Position numbers and translations under genes: made by a program. Below the pieces are notes generated by a model. That model ran no database searches. It was given only the letters and a program-made list of their open reading frames with translations, and had not been told where the DNA came from. Below, one piece after another: positions 46,648 through 59,088 of a DNA stretch of 64,000 bases. Every line of letters begins with the position of its first letter. Within the stretch, counting starts at the first letter, position 1. The stretch covers positions 12,231,692 to 12,295,691 of the forward strand of contig JACGWO010000005.1 in NCBI GenBank assembly GCA_034509735.1, given 5' to 3'. This DNA is from Sesamum alatum. Taxonomy: Eukaryota; Streptophyta; Magnoliopsida; Lamiales; Pedaliaceae.

Positions 46648-48616
46648 CTACATTAAAAAATGTAAAACAGAAATTTAGTAGATTAGAATAATATTGAATT
46701 CAAGTTAAGACTTGGTCTTCAATTATTAACCCCTCCCACTATTTCTTCAAAAAGCCCACCACTCTCAAGTGGGATTTTCGGGAAACCATTTTCTAGTGGG
46801 CTTGGAGTTCACAAACGCAATTCTCCATGCCCCGTTACGATTCACATGAAAAAATAATTTGTGGGAGGTGACATATACCATTCTCATCCAATGAGATCCC
46901 CAAGTTATTTTGCCTCGACCTCTTCACGTGATTCTGAGGACTCCAAGCAAATCACGTTACTTAGCGTTAGGCCCGACCCATCAACCAAATGAATATCTCA
47001 ACTACTGCCCCCCATGACTCGTGAGACAGGGAAATAGGAGCATATTTCATTTGTTTACAACAACAGTGCAACTTCCTTCCATTCCAAATGTGCCACGACT
47101 CGTGAGACCACGAATGGGTGAAAGTAGCTTCCTCACTATATTGCTATGGATGGAAGGCTTGGAATAATCAAACCATTTGATTTTAATTCAATTTTTTACT
47201 TGGACCGTCCAAGTAAGAGTTATATTTTATTAAGCCCGAGACCTCATCATTATTAGTATTTTTCATGCTCAAGTCTTAAACATTTAATGTAAATCGATGC
47301 ATTCCAAACACACCATACATCAAAGTATTAAAAACATAAGTACATGCAAAACAAGCCTAGCACGCCCTGTTAGGATGATAACAAGCCCGTTCCTAAGTGA
47401 TCCATTGAGCCCGCAGTGGATCTATGGTCAATCTAGGGTAGGCCTACACTATTATAATATTTACATCCCATTATCATTCTAATGTGGCCTTGTAAAAGTC
47501 CTCGTTTGTTCTTCTTGACCTTCCTCCGTGGGCTCCGTCCACTGGACCTTCATCTCCTTGGAAGCTTAAATTTAATAAATAAAAGCCTCACAATCTAATC
47601 TACTCTCATTACAACTTAAAAGAAACCCCAATCATAAGTCGGGGGAGTACATTAAAAGAGAGGAAGAAAGTCTTATTATTCCAAGGCTAAAAACGATAGA
47701 GAGAAGAAAAATAATAAAGACGCACGCAGGCCTCATCCAACAATAAATAAATCATACATAGGCCAAAAAAGGGCTAGTAATCATCCTTATTGTTTATCAA
47801 ATAAACAACACCAAAACACATTTATATCAAATATATACATGCCAACAAATAAATACATTCCATGCATTTATAACAAAATATCCAATATCTAATCATAATC
47901 ATAATTAAGTGCAGAAAATAATACATTAATAATGTAATTGAAAAAATGGATATCACCCATACATCCAATGTATAAACAAATGTAGTTTGGAAACCATTTC
48001 CAAAATAATCTAAGACATCCAAAAAAATAATTTTAGAAAATCAATTTAACTAAAATTAAAATATGCCAAAATTACTCACATTCATAAAACAACAGAAATC
48101 AAAAAATTGAAATTTTTACGAAAAACGATGCAAAATGGCCCAGACGTCGACGACCGGTCGACGACCGACCACACGCGCGCGCGCGCAGTCACCTCTGTCT
48201 GCGTTGCACGCGCGCATGCGGCCATCACATGCTCAGTGCACAGCACATGTGCACAGGCTGCCTGCCTGCGCTACCCGTCAGCACGCACGGCCAACGAGAG
48301 CACCTGTTGGCCCATTGACCGGCATAAAGGCAGCAGCAAGCAGACAACTGTTGAATGTTTTCCAATTTTTTTAAAAAAAATTTCTGCTGTAAAACTGAAA
48401 TATAAACATGCATTTATAGAAAATCAAATTCTCATAAAATGCATGACTATCCATAATTTCAAAAGCAAAACTAACACATATTTTCATACGTTTAATCATG
48501 CTAGAAAAATCGTAAAACATGCTTTCCAAAAGAATTTTAAACATGTTGTACATGCTTTACACATTGTAACGTGTAAATCCTTAAAGTCACAATACTGAAT
48601 CGGGCTCTGATACCAC
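46648..48616 (-). mobile_element. Leader of Copia element C with primer site
   Basis: About 1.97 kb of leader related to that of B along most of its length. It holds a CpG-rich segment at about 48130-48330 (runs of acgcgcgc) that corresponds to the island in A. The primer site tggtatcagagcccg, minus strand, lies at 48601-48615. Open frames at 48107-48598 are within the leader and not supported as genes. Confidence 0.8.
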
Positions 48617-49880
48617 TCAAAGAATTGGGTATGGCCCGAGAACGCAATGGAAGCGGAGAAACGTAAATTTAAGACATAATTTAAACCGGATTCAAAGGGG
48701 TGTTCCTTTGAAGTTCCTGGGCGTTTGGTGTTTGTCAAAGCATAAATAACAAAAGAAAACATGTTGGACATGTGGCTTAAAAGGAGAAGAACAAAGGTAC
48801 ATAAAATATAAATGAAAACCAACCTTTGTTCGACATACGTACAACTGTTACTAGCGTTGTTCCCTTTTCGTTTCTCCTTCTGTTCACTTGAGGATCCAAA
48901 TTAGAATCCCTATAATTTCTCCACACCACACTATGGAAGAGTGTATCCCCTAATCTATTGCTAGATAGAAGTAGAGAAGAAGATGAAGAAACAATCCAAA
49001 ACAACACTATTGTTTAGTGCCTTTGGAATGCTTTCAAGTTCAACATTTCCAAAAGGTATGAACACAAAAGGAGAGTATTTTCAGAGATTTTTTTAGAGTA
49101 TTTTATGAAAAATTCATGCAAGTGTATGCTATACAAGTTATGTGAGTAGTTTTATGTATGTAGAATTGTTGAATTCAAAATTCAACTTCTGTAGTTAATT
49201 TCCAAAGCGACCTACAGACACACACCACTCTCTACATAACCATGCACCTTTATAGCAAATAAACCACCCACCAAACCATATAAAGGTTGGTCACATATGC
49301 CTCACATGTGGAGGATTTTAATTCCTCCTTTACACTCTATAAATTACATTTTTCCATGGACTAGGACTACTAGTTTTGGACTTTTATTTAATCTAATTAA
49401 ATTAAGTCCAAACAAAGTCCATTGGGCATTAATTAATACAATTAATTTCAATCCGAATTGAAGCTCATAAGTTTATTTAATCCAATTAAATAAATATAAG
49501 TCCAAACTCTAATTAATTGATCCAATCAATCAATTAATCCAAACTCGATAAATTAATCCAATTAATTTAAAGGTTCTAAGTCCAAAACTAACTAATCCGA
49601 TTAATCAATTCTTGGACTATCCATCAAATAGATTTCCCAATAAATTATCCAATCATTTATTTTTCTCCTTGAATTAATTTAATCCAATTAAATTAATTCG
49701 TTTGTTCTAGAATTAATTCCAAATTAATTCTACCAATTCCATAGTGATTTGTGTGTGACTCTTTAGGTTCACCCTCAGCTAGACTTGGGCTTGTGTCCAA
49801 CACAATTGGTCAATTAAATCCAAATTTAATTAATTGTTTTTTCAATTAACCATTAATCGAAAAACGTCAATCACCATGGG
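48617..49880 (-). mobile_element. LTR of Copia element C, part 1
   Basis: Follows LTR B closely from its 3' end (tcaaagaattgggtatgg, with the expected tg changed to tc) through the gtgtgtgactctttaggttc box at 49751-49789 to tcaccatgggt at 49880. There it is interrupted by element E. The remainder resumes at 52704. Confidence 0.85.
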
Positions 49881-50526
49881 TATGTTGTTCGGTGCACAGG
49901 GCCTGATGTTGTTTATGCATCGTACATAACAACGGATATCGGGTGTGCACCGACGAGGCAATAGATAGCAGTTGAGAGGAATCTTTAAGACTTGAATAAG
50001 GATTAGAGAAGTGTTCTTGATGCACTGTTTATGGAGAGTTGATTCTGGAAGGCTATAGCGATACTAACTTCTAGAATTATGTGAATAATATTTAGTATCA
50101 ATACCTATGTATGTTCGAACTTAATGGTGAGTGTGGTAACTTGGAAAAGTTCCAAGCAAGATACCACGATATTTCATCATGAAGGTCGAATATATGCCAA
50201 CTTTGGTAGTTGTTTCTGGAAAGTGGTTTGGATGAAATTAGCATCCATTGGATGGATGTAGTGCCTAGCACGACCGAGCCAATAATTTCCTTGGAGGTTG
50301 ACAACTGGGCTATGGTAAAAGCCTTTCGGGCTCGAGATCTCATCACAAGATCCATGGAAAATTCTTAGACAGCCACCATCGACAGGTAGCGATGGTAGGA
50401 ATGGACCATATCTCCTCGGAAAAAAAAATAAAGTAGACCTGCGAGACTGAGCCGGTATCACAGATTACTCATTCTCAGAAGGTTCTGAGAGACATCGGTA
50501 ATCGGCTTTATGGTCAAGTGGGAGAT
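49881..50526 (+). pseudogene. Decayed Copia RNase H and 3' end of element E
   Basis: This is the pol C-terminus of a plus-strand Copia element, heavily decayed. Similarity to element D's RNase H is visible in pieces: the region of ELILKGFSDASF near 50050, the KLNGE/VVTWKSSKQ region near 50115-50160, DPLTKP-like codons near 50440, then a good polypurine tract ggtcaagtgggagat at 50512-50526. The left edge joins LTR C directly, so gag, integrase and RT of E are gone. Confidence 0.7.
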
Positions 50527-52703
50527 TGTTCGAATAGGTGACTAGAAAGCCAATTGGATTGGCGGTTTTGAGAACTATTCGTCAATCTTTATTAGTACAA
50601 TATTATTCTGATGAGTACAATAAGTATTCATCACTGGCATTGTGTTTGTTGTGCTTACTACTAACGTTTAATGGTGTTTCAACGTCACAACAAATGCCCA
50701 CAAACAAATTGGATAACCCATGTAGTTGGGTTGCGCATTGGACGGAGGCTATGAAATCAACTTCTGAGGGTTGGTCTGAAATGATCCAAGTCGACGACCT
50801 CGAGACTGGGCATCGAGTGTCCTATTGAGACTTGCACTAAGTATTGCATTCACTGAGTGAGTGCCGAGTTTCATTGGCGACAGACGAAGGTCGTCTATGC
50901 AATTTTAGTGGGTTAGTTGACAAGGTAGTCAACTGACTAGACTGACTCACGGGAATCGTCATATGGAAGCCTTGGAGGCTTGGTCTGTATGATTGGAATT
51001 CCCGGTTCCGATAGTACGGGATTAGTCCTCAGACTTGAGGAATCATAGCAGTCACGTGCATACGAAGACTATATCTTGGATCTGGCGAGAGGTGATCATT
51101 TTGTAAAATGGTTATTATAAGCGTTGTCCAGTGTAGTTGGAGTATGTAGCGAGGACTGTGGATTCCAAGATAGGATTTGTCCCCCGTCAGTACATGACAG
51201 TGATGTCTCCTATGCACTCTGAGATGGTTTAGACTCTGAAAGTCTATGACAATAGCAATTGATTGAGTAGGAAAGGATTTCCTACGTCGATCGATAGAGT
51301 AAACGCATCTCGGGTATGAAACATAGTTGCCTACTCAAGGATGGGAACCGACGCCCAATTTCATACCCTAGACTAAGGCCAGGAGACGGTCGGCAATAGG
51401 ACCATACCCATACGAAATCGGCGCCTAAATGTTCACGCCAACATTCACCTAGTCTCTAGTGCCATGGACCGTTGCTGGACGGCCACCCATGGTGATGGGC
51501 TCCCGTTGGACACGAGCCCAAGTCTAGCTGAGGGTGAACCTAAGGGGTCACACACAAATCACAAAGGAGGGGAAGGAATTGACTTGGAATCAATTTCAGA
51601 GGATGATAAGTAATTGGATTACTTATGGGATTGTCCATTGGATGGACGGGCCAATATTGTATCAGGCCCTCGTTTTATCGGTAAATGAGATTTATCGATT
51701 AAGTAGAGAATCGAAACTTGGATCTTTTAATTGGATTAAAAGATCAATATGAATTATTTAATTTGACCTTGAATTAAATAGGATTTAATTCTTGGGATTA
51801 TTGTGATTAGATTACAATAAAATTCGGTCCATTAAATCTTGGCCCAAGAGAGGTGTTAATTCCACTTTTGGAATTAGAACAAGTTGGACTTCTTCTAAAA
51901 GAGGATGGCTGAAAATTACTTATTTTGGAAGTACTTAAATTGGCCATGAAGGCCTTTGATGATAAGTTGACTTGTCTCTTTTGGAAAGAGACAAATCAAT
52001 TTTAATCAAGCCTCTTTCATTTGGTATGATTAAATCATACCTTATGAAATGGTAGGCTTGATTGATGATTAATGGGGATTGATTGGAATGTATCTAGACA
52101 TCCTTGGATGAACCTAGACACATTCCAATAATCACATTAATAATGTATATATATATGTGTATACACTATCATCAAATACAAGAGTTCTATTATTCATCTT
52201 TTTCCTAGAAAAAGATGAACACTCTCTACACCCTCTCTCTCTACTCTCTAATTCCTCTTTGTTGCTTTATTGATCTAGGATCAATTGAAGAACAAAGCAA
52301 GTCAAGAAGCAACACTAATTTGATAGTGTAATATCTTCTTTGATTTTATCCTCTGGATCCATTTTTCTCTAGCAAGAAAAACGAGATCTCTCCCGGTGTG
52401 GTGTGCACTACGTTAGAGGGTCTCTACGTTGGGACCTCGCCTGGACTAACGTCGGGAGGAATCGACGTGTGTAGTCAATCGAAATACAAAATTGAGAAAG
52501 GTATTCCGGTTTACATTTATGCTCTCGGTTTATTCTTCATTCTATAGCCACAAACACTCGTTTATTTTATATGTTTATATTTTGCGTTTATACACCAATA
52601 GCTTGGGAACGTTCAAGGGAACACCCCTTGAACGCGATTTAAATTCTTTTATTCGGCACGTTCTTATCTCCAACGCGTTCCCGGGCCGATCCTCTTTCCT
52701 TCA
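50527..52703 (+). mobile_element. 3' LTR of Copia element E (2,177 bp)
   Basis: Starts tgttcgaataggtgactaga (one change from tgttagaatagg) and ends gggccgatcctctttccttca. The caagtctagctgagggtgaacc box is at 51518-51556; a TATA-type tgtatatatatatgtg lies at about 52145. The following base, from 52704, is LTR C in the opposite orientation. Confidence 0.85.
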
Positions 52704-53248
52704 GCCATCATATGCATGCGACTGCCATGATTCCTCAAGTCCAAGGACTAGTCTCGTACTATCGGAGCCTGGAATTCTAGTCATACCGACCAAGCCTCCA
52801 AGGCTTCCATATGACGATTCGCGCGAGTCAGTCCAGTCAGCTAACACCCTTGTCAACTAACCCACTAATATTGCATAGACGTCCAACGTCTGTCACCGAT
52901 GAAACACGACACTTATCCAATGAATGCAATCCTTAGTGCAAGTCTCTATAGGAACCTCAATGCCTTGTCTCGAGGCCCTCGACTTGGAATGTTTCAGACC
53001 AACCCTCAGAAGTTGGCTTCATAGCTGCCATCCATTGCGTAGCCCAACTACATGGGTTATCCAATTGGTCTGTGGGCATTTATTGTGACATTAAAATACC
53101 GTTTAACGTAATCGGTAAGCACAACAAACACATAATGCCACGGATGAATACTTACTATATTCATGAAGTCAATATTACTCTAATAAAAATTGCTAAATAG
53201 TACCCAAAACCGTCAATCCAATTGGCTTTTTGGTCACCTATTCTAACA
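52704..53248 (-). mobile_element. LTR of Copia element C, part 2
   Basis: Resumes LTR C at catatgcatgcgactgccatgattc and runs to ttctaaca at 53248, the LTR start on the minus strand. Compared with LTR B, about 420 bp that should lie between 49880 and 52704 are absent, so the insertion of E was accompanied by a deletion. Confidence 0.8.
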
Positions 53249-53350
53249 AATAAACTAAGATAACCTCCCACTATCGGAGTAATTAGGGGTCATATCTAGT
53301 GGACATGTAAGAGGAGACTCTGTCCGAGCAAGGAAGGCCACACTTACGGC
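53249..53350. other. Short spacer between LTR C and LTR D
   Basis: About 100 bp that match neither LTR. It may be part of the sequence into which both elements inserted. Nothing else is recognised. Confidence 0.4.
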
Positions 53351-53881
53351 TGAAAGCCTAGCAAAGACGTGTGGATCGCCCCGGGAGTAGCGCGAATGCG
53401 GAAGCATGGGATAATTAAAAATGCAAGAATTTAAACATGCATAAATGATATAAAATAATACGTTCAAGGGGTGTTCCCTTGAATCTCCCGGGCATTCGGT
53501 GTATCTCATAAATTATAAAACATACAAGATTTATCATGGAGGCCATAGGGTTTAAAAAAAAAAGGGACGAAAACTTAAATCGGAAACCTACCGATCGTCG
53601 TTTTCGTCTTCAAAACGCTACTCGCGTTGTTCCCTGTTTTGCTCCAAGGTCTCGAACAGGAGACCCTCTAATTCATACACGCAATCCGTCTACGTACCTT
53701 ACTCCTCGTGCTAGTAAAAGAACAAGTGTATATAATATTTGGAGAGGACGGAATGATCAAACGCTATTTAATTAACGAGATCAAACCTCCTAATGTTCAA
53801 TTGTATAAACAAAAGAACTTGAAAGAGTTTCTTGGAAGAGAGGGAGAGAATTCGGCCGAGAGAGAGAGGGAGGAGGCCGAG

Positions 53882-53882
<1 letters not shown>

Positions 53883-53918
<36 letters not shown>
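53883..53918. repeat. (TG)18 microsatellite
   Basis: Uninterrupted TG dinucleotides inside LTR D, translated as Val-Cys repeats in one of the chance frames. Confidence 0.95.
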
Positions 53919-53920
<2 letters not shown>

Positions 53921-53958
53921 TCAAATTTCATCATCCTCTCTAAAGAGAACACTTAGGA

Positions 53959-53968
53959 ATATTTATAG
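53959..53968 (-). promoter_or_regulatory. TATA-like box in LTR D
   Basis: Minus-strand ctataaatatt about 40-75 bases upstream of the TG repeat. Placement corresponds to the TATA-like box of LTR A (2618-2630), supporting a conserved promoter position. Confidence 0.5.
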
Positions 53969-54463
53969 AGGAGGAATCCTATTCATCTTCTAATTCCTAC
54001 ACTTTGAAGACTCCTTGAATAGGATTTGACCTAGTCAAATCCTAGTCAACTTCTAGCTTCTTGGTCAAACCAATCTTAGCCATTGATTTCTCTCTTTAAT
54101 CTCAACCATTGATTAATTTAATGGAATATTTAAATCTCATTTAAATAATCCTAAAGGCAATATATAAATATATCAAATATAAATATTTATTCTAAGCCCA
54201 TTAAATTAATTTCTAATAAATCTAATTTATTAGATAAATTCCTTTCATCTAATAAAAAGAATTAATTTCTTCCAAGAAAAGAAGGACCCGATTAAATCCA
54301 ATTTAATCGTTCCATTTTTCCAAATATTTAATTCCAAATTAAATACGTCATGTGTGCGGATTGTGTGTGACTCTTTAGGTTCACCTTCAGCTAGACTTGG
54401 TTGGATTCCTAGAACCTGCCCGTCACCATGGATGGCCGTCTAGCAACGGTCCATGGCACTAGA

Positions 54464-56786
54464 TGTGATGTTCGTAGGATTTTATAAATAATTAAGGGAT
54501 TAATTAGTAATTATTAAGAAAAATTTTATTTTAATTATAAATAAATTATAGGTTGAAATTGGAATATGATAAAACTTGAACGGAATAAATTGGAACTCAT
54601 TATAATATTTGGGAGTGAATCATATTAATTATGTAATATATATATGTATAATAATATATATAATAATAATAATAAAAAAATATATATCTATAATAATAAT
54701 AAATAATATAATATATATAGAGAGAAAGTGGGGTGGGAGTCACCCCACCACCACCTCATATATTATTAATATAATAAATACATATATGAATGTGTGTGTC
54801 AAAAACAAAGGAAAACATTTCAACCACACCAAATTTCATCAACATTTTCACTTTCAGCTTCTGTCCAGGAAGACGAAAAACAGGTATGAAATTTTTAGTT
54901 TTTAATTTTTATTAATTTATATAATTATAATATATAATTAGTCCATTTATTAAATGTAGTTTATATTGACCGATTTACTATTTAATTGGAAAATTTTATG
55001 AGTTTGACTAGTTAAACTAGTGTTATATTAAATATCACATTTGATATAAGATTGCTATAATTGGGTAAGTAAATTACTAGATTTGCTAGATTTAATCACT
55101 ATTGTAATTAATGTATTCAATTTCATCGGGTGTATTGACTAAATATTTAATTATATATATATTGGTGTTTAATCATATTATATAATAGCGAGGAATTGAT
55201 AGGAATTAATAGAAATATTATTGAAAAGTTATTTAAGAAATTATAAGATTTTTATAATAAATTAAGTTAGGAATATTATTAACACCGATAGTTATAATGG
55301 TATGAGGTTTTTATAAAAGGGAATTGTATAAGTTAGTTGATAAATTAAAAGTATATCTAAAAAGTGTAGAAAGTTAAGTTATTTAAAATAAAATAGAACG
55401 GGGGATTGAATTTCTATATAAATAGAATGATGCGAATATTATATAATATATTAATTAGAACTTACGATATTTATGAGTTATTGATCGTATAAATTATAAT
55501 TTACTATAGGACGTGACGATAAAGTGGAGGGTTGAGCAGCTTTTCGTGTTGACAAGACCATTTTGAGATTTGAGGTAAGTATAGCTAATTGGTTTATATA
55601 TATTTATATATTTATATGCTTATGTGAGAACCCTATTTTGAATTTTGGATATATATATATATATATAATTATGAGGAGATGAGTATGAATTGTTTATGTG
55701 AGTATTTATGTTGAATGTTGGATATATATATATATAGAGAGAGAGATATTGGATATAAATATGGATTGTTTATATACTTGATCATAGATGTCGATTGTGA
55801 TTAAGATGATCGTTATATTTGTGGAATTGCTATTATGTGCTAAAGTGTGATTGTGTTGCACAGATGTTGGTTGAATGATTGTGGGGTTGTATAATCGATT
55901 GTGATATGAATTCAAATAGGAATGGTATTGACGAGTGAATGATTATTAAATGAAACGATGGCTTAACTAACTGGGGAGTATACTCAATGGCTTAGAATAA
56001 TACGATCAATGACGAGCTGTGTGCTGTCATTGATCAATGGAGATGATGGGACACACACGAGCTATGTGCTGTGTGATATCAGTGAAGATGGGATACAGAC
56101 GAGCTGTGTGCTGTGTGATATCAGAAAAGAAAAGAGAGTGGAAAGAAAAAAAAGAGAGTATTGTGATTGTGACGATGATGATGGTGATAGCCGGCTAAGC
56201 TCATTGAGTGATGCACTCCAGGTTGGTTAAGCAGGGCCCTAAGGAAACAACTAAAATGCCTCTATTATGTCTTGAGTAAATATTGTATTGTAGCTATGTG
56301 ATTTCTTATCTGCTGTAATGTATGTCGTATGTTGGATTATGTTGGTATATTTACTTTATACTTGACTGGTTGCTTGAATACTTATATATAGACCGAAAGG
56401 CTATACTTATTGAGTAGGCAGCTCACTCCTTGCCACATACGTTTCAGGAGATAGGTCGCACGGACTAATACTATTGGATCTTGAGCCGTGCCGTGACACT
56501 GAATAGGTGGGTCAACCGTGACATCGAAGGTGGAAGTTTTTGGGCTATATAATTAAAATATCCTAGTATTGTAGAGCTTGTTGTAAGACTTTGGACAGTT
56601 GGACGTTGGTTATCTTTTCTTAAGTTATGTACAGTGGTGGGAAGTAAATATAAGGTTTTTGGCTATGTTTATTATCTCATGTCGTATATATATTTGTTAT
56701 ATTGATAGATAAAATTTATATTACGTTATAAGATAAGTTGAGATTAATTAATGGTAACTAGGTGTAGTAAAGTAGGGAGTGTTACA
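54464..56786 (+). mobile_element. Solo LTR of Ty3/Gypsy chromovirus type (2,323 bp)
   Basis: Starts tgtgatgttcgtagg and ends gggagtgttaca, with TG...CA ends. It is flanked by ctaga at 54459-54463 and again at 56787-56791, a perfect 5-bp target duplication within LTR D. The TGTGATG start, the cagctcactcc...ttcagga motif near 56420-56455 and the GTGTTACA end are characteristic of Tekay/Del-type chromovirus LTRs. Inside, a tract around 56000-56120 contains three copies of gacgagctgtgtgctgt-like sequence. No internal gypsy coding is present, so unequal recombination has removed it. Which strand is sense is deduced from the TG...CA ends and motif order. Confidence 0.85.
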
Positions 56787-56852
56787 CTAGAGACTAGGTG
56801 AATATGCATGGGGATGAACATTTAGGCTCTACAGTACATCTATCCTTCCGTC
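56787..56852 (-). mobile_element. 3' LTR of Copia element D, part 2
   Basis: Short piece of LTR D (agactaggtgaatatgcatgg through ctatccttccgtc) between the gypsy solo LTR and solo LTR G. It begins with the second copy of the CTAGA duplication. Confidence 0.8.
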
Positions 56853-59088
56853 TGTTAGAATAGGTGACCAGAAAGCCAATAGGTTTGGCGATTTGTAACC
56901 TATTGTACAACTCGATGTAAATGTAATATTATTATGTGATGAATAAAATGAGTATTTGTCACATCTGGTGTTTACTTTGTTGCGCTCATTTCACATTTGT
57001 TAAAAAGGTGTTTAACTTATATCGCAACAAACCCCACGGACCATGGTTAATAACTCGTGCAGTTGGGCCACCCATTGGATGGTGGTCATGAAACCAACTG
57101 ATTAAGAGTTGGGTCTGAAACGTTCCAAGTCGAGGACCTCGAGACAGGGCATCGAGAACCCTATTGAGACTTGCGTCAAGAGTCATGTTCATTGGATCAG
57201 ACCGTGTTTCATCGGCGACAGGCGTGGGACGCCTACATGATCTTGATGGGTTGGTCGACTGGGGTCGAGCCGACTTGACTGACTCGCGGGGATCATCATA
57301 TGGAAGCCTTAGAGGCTTGGTCGGTATGATTGGTTTTCCCCGGTTCCGATAGTACGGGAGTAATCCTCAGACTTGAGGGATCGTGGCAGTCGCGTGCACA
57401 TGACGGTTGTATCTTGGATCTGACGAGAGGTGATCATTCGGTAAGATAATCATCATAAGCCTTGTCCAGTGCAGTCGGAATGTGTAGCGAGGACGGTGGA
57501 TTCCAAGAAGTGGATCCGTCCCCTATCAGTATGTGACAGAGGTATCTCCTATGCACTCGGAGATACGTTCGTGCTATTTGAAGCTGTGGCCACAGTGGTT
57601 GGTCGAACAGGGAATGGTTTCCTGTGTCGACATAATGAAGCATACGTGGTCTCGAGTATTAAGCATAGATGCCTAGTCAAGGATGGGAACCGACGCCCAA
57701 TTCCAAACCCTAGACTAAGGCCGGAAGACGGTAGACGGAAGGATCGTACCCACACGGAATCGGCGCCTAAATGTTCACGCCAATTCACCTAGTCTCTAGT
57801 GCCATGGACCGTTGCTAGATGGCCACCCATGGTAACGGGCCTTTGTGGGACACAGGCCCAAGTCTAGCTGAGGGTGAACCTAAAGGGTCACACACAAATC
57901 ACCGAGGAGGTTGAGAGATCGACTTAGAGTCAATCTCGAAGGATAAAATAAGTAATTGGAATACTTAAGGGAAAATCCATTGGATGGACGGGCCGATATT
58001 GTATCGGGCCTTCATTTAATCGGTAAATTGGATTTTCGATTAAATATGAAAAGTTGAAACGTTGAGACATTGGATCTTTTAATTGGATTAAAAGATCAAC
58101 GAGAATAATTTAAATGGACATTAAACTGGATTTAATGTTGAGTTCGTCGTAATTGGATTACGATAAAACCCGGTCCGTTGAATTTACTCGAGAGGAGAAA
58201 TAATTTCTATTTTGGAATAGGAAGAAGTTGGACTTCTTCCCTTATTTAAACATGGCCGACATGCTCCCTTGGAGGAAGCAAAATCAGCCATGTTTCATGC
58301 TAGGTGGTATGTTGACTTATCTCTTTTGGAAAGAGACAAATAAACTCCAATCAAGCTCTTCCCTTTTGGTATGATTTGATCATACCATAAATTTTGGTAG
58401 GCTTGATTGAAGAATTGATGGTGATTGATTAAAATGAATCTAGACATCCTTGGATGAACCTATACACATTCCAATAATCACATTAATTATGTATATATAT
58501 TAGAATATACAACACCAAGCATAAGTGATTGATTATTCATCTTTTTCTAGGAAAAAGAGAAGACAATTTTCGGATCTTCTCTCCTCTCTCTCAACTCTCG
58601 GCCTCTCTCCCTCTCTCACACTTGTGTTCTTCACTTGATTTTGAATCAAGAAGAAGAACAAAGTAAGTTTAAGAGAGCACTAATTCATAGTGTTCTTCTC
58701 TTAAACCGATTCCTTCTTTAAACCCGTTCTTTTCTAGCAAGAAGAACGTGTGTTTCTTCGGGTGTGGTGTGGATCACCTTTGGAGAATTCATACGTTTGG
58801 ATTTCGTGAGCATTTCGGAGAAGGAACTACGCAAGTAGCCGGGAGCATACGCTAAACAATCGAAGGTAACGGTCTCCTTATGTTTTGATTGGTTTATTGT
58901 ATATATCCATGCTCTATGTGTTTAAATATATATTTCCAATATTTACACATCTTACATCGAATGCCCGGTTGAGCACCCAAGGGTACACCCTTTGGGATTC
59001 TTTTATTTAAATTTAATTTAAATTTACGCATCATTTCTCGCTTTTCTCGCTTCCGCTCGCGCTCCCGGGCGGATTTGCTTGTCCTTCA
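56853..59088 (+). mobile_element. Solo LTR G of the Copia family, inserted in LTR D (2,236 bp)
   Basis: Starts tgttagaataggtgaccaga and ends gggcggatttgcttgtccttca. The flanks are ccgtc (56848-56852) and ccatc (59089-59093), a 4/5 target duplication. The caagtctagctgagggtgaacc box is at 57858-57896 and a TATA-type tgtatatatattag at about 58490. No internal sequence is attached on either side, so it is a solo LTR opposite in orientation to its host D. Frames at 57469-57792 and 57549-57788 are chance. Confidence 0.85.

Larger units (their letters stand above)
53351..54463 (-). mobile_element. 3' LTR of Copia element D, part 1
   Basis: The 3' terminal part of the D LTR: on the plus strand it begins tgaaagcctagc (the LTR end tttca on the minus strand) and includes the gtgtgtgactctttaggttc box at 54363-54400 and gatggccgtctagcaacggtcc. 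A TATA-like box is at 53959-53968 and a (TG)18 run at 53883-53918. It is interrupted at 54464 by a solo LTR. The total D LTR, without inserts, is about 2.0 kb. Confidence 0.85.

Noticed and set aside
48107..48598. 163-codon frame on the plus strand
   Set aside because: Opposite to element C and within its leader, through the CpG-rich segment.
57469..57792. 107-codon frame on the plus strand
   Set aside because: Inside solo LTR G, overlapped by an opposite-strand frame; no family signature.
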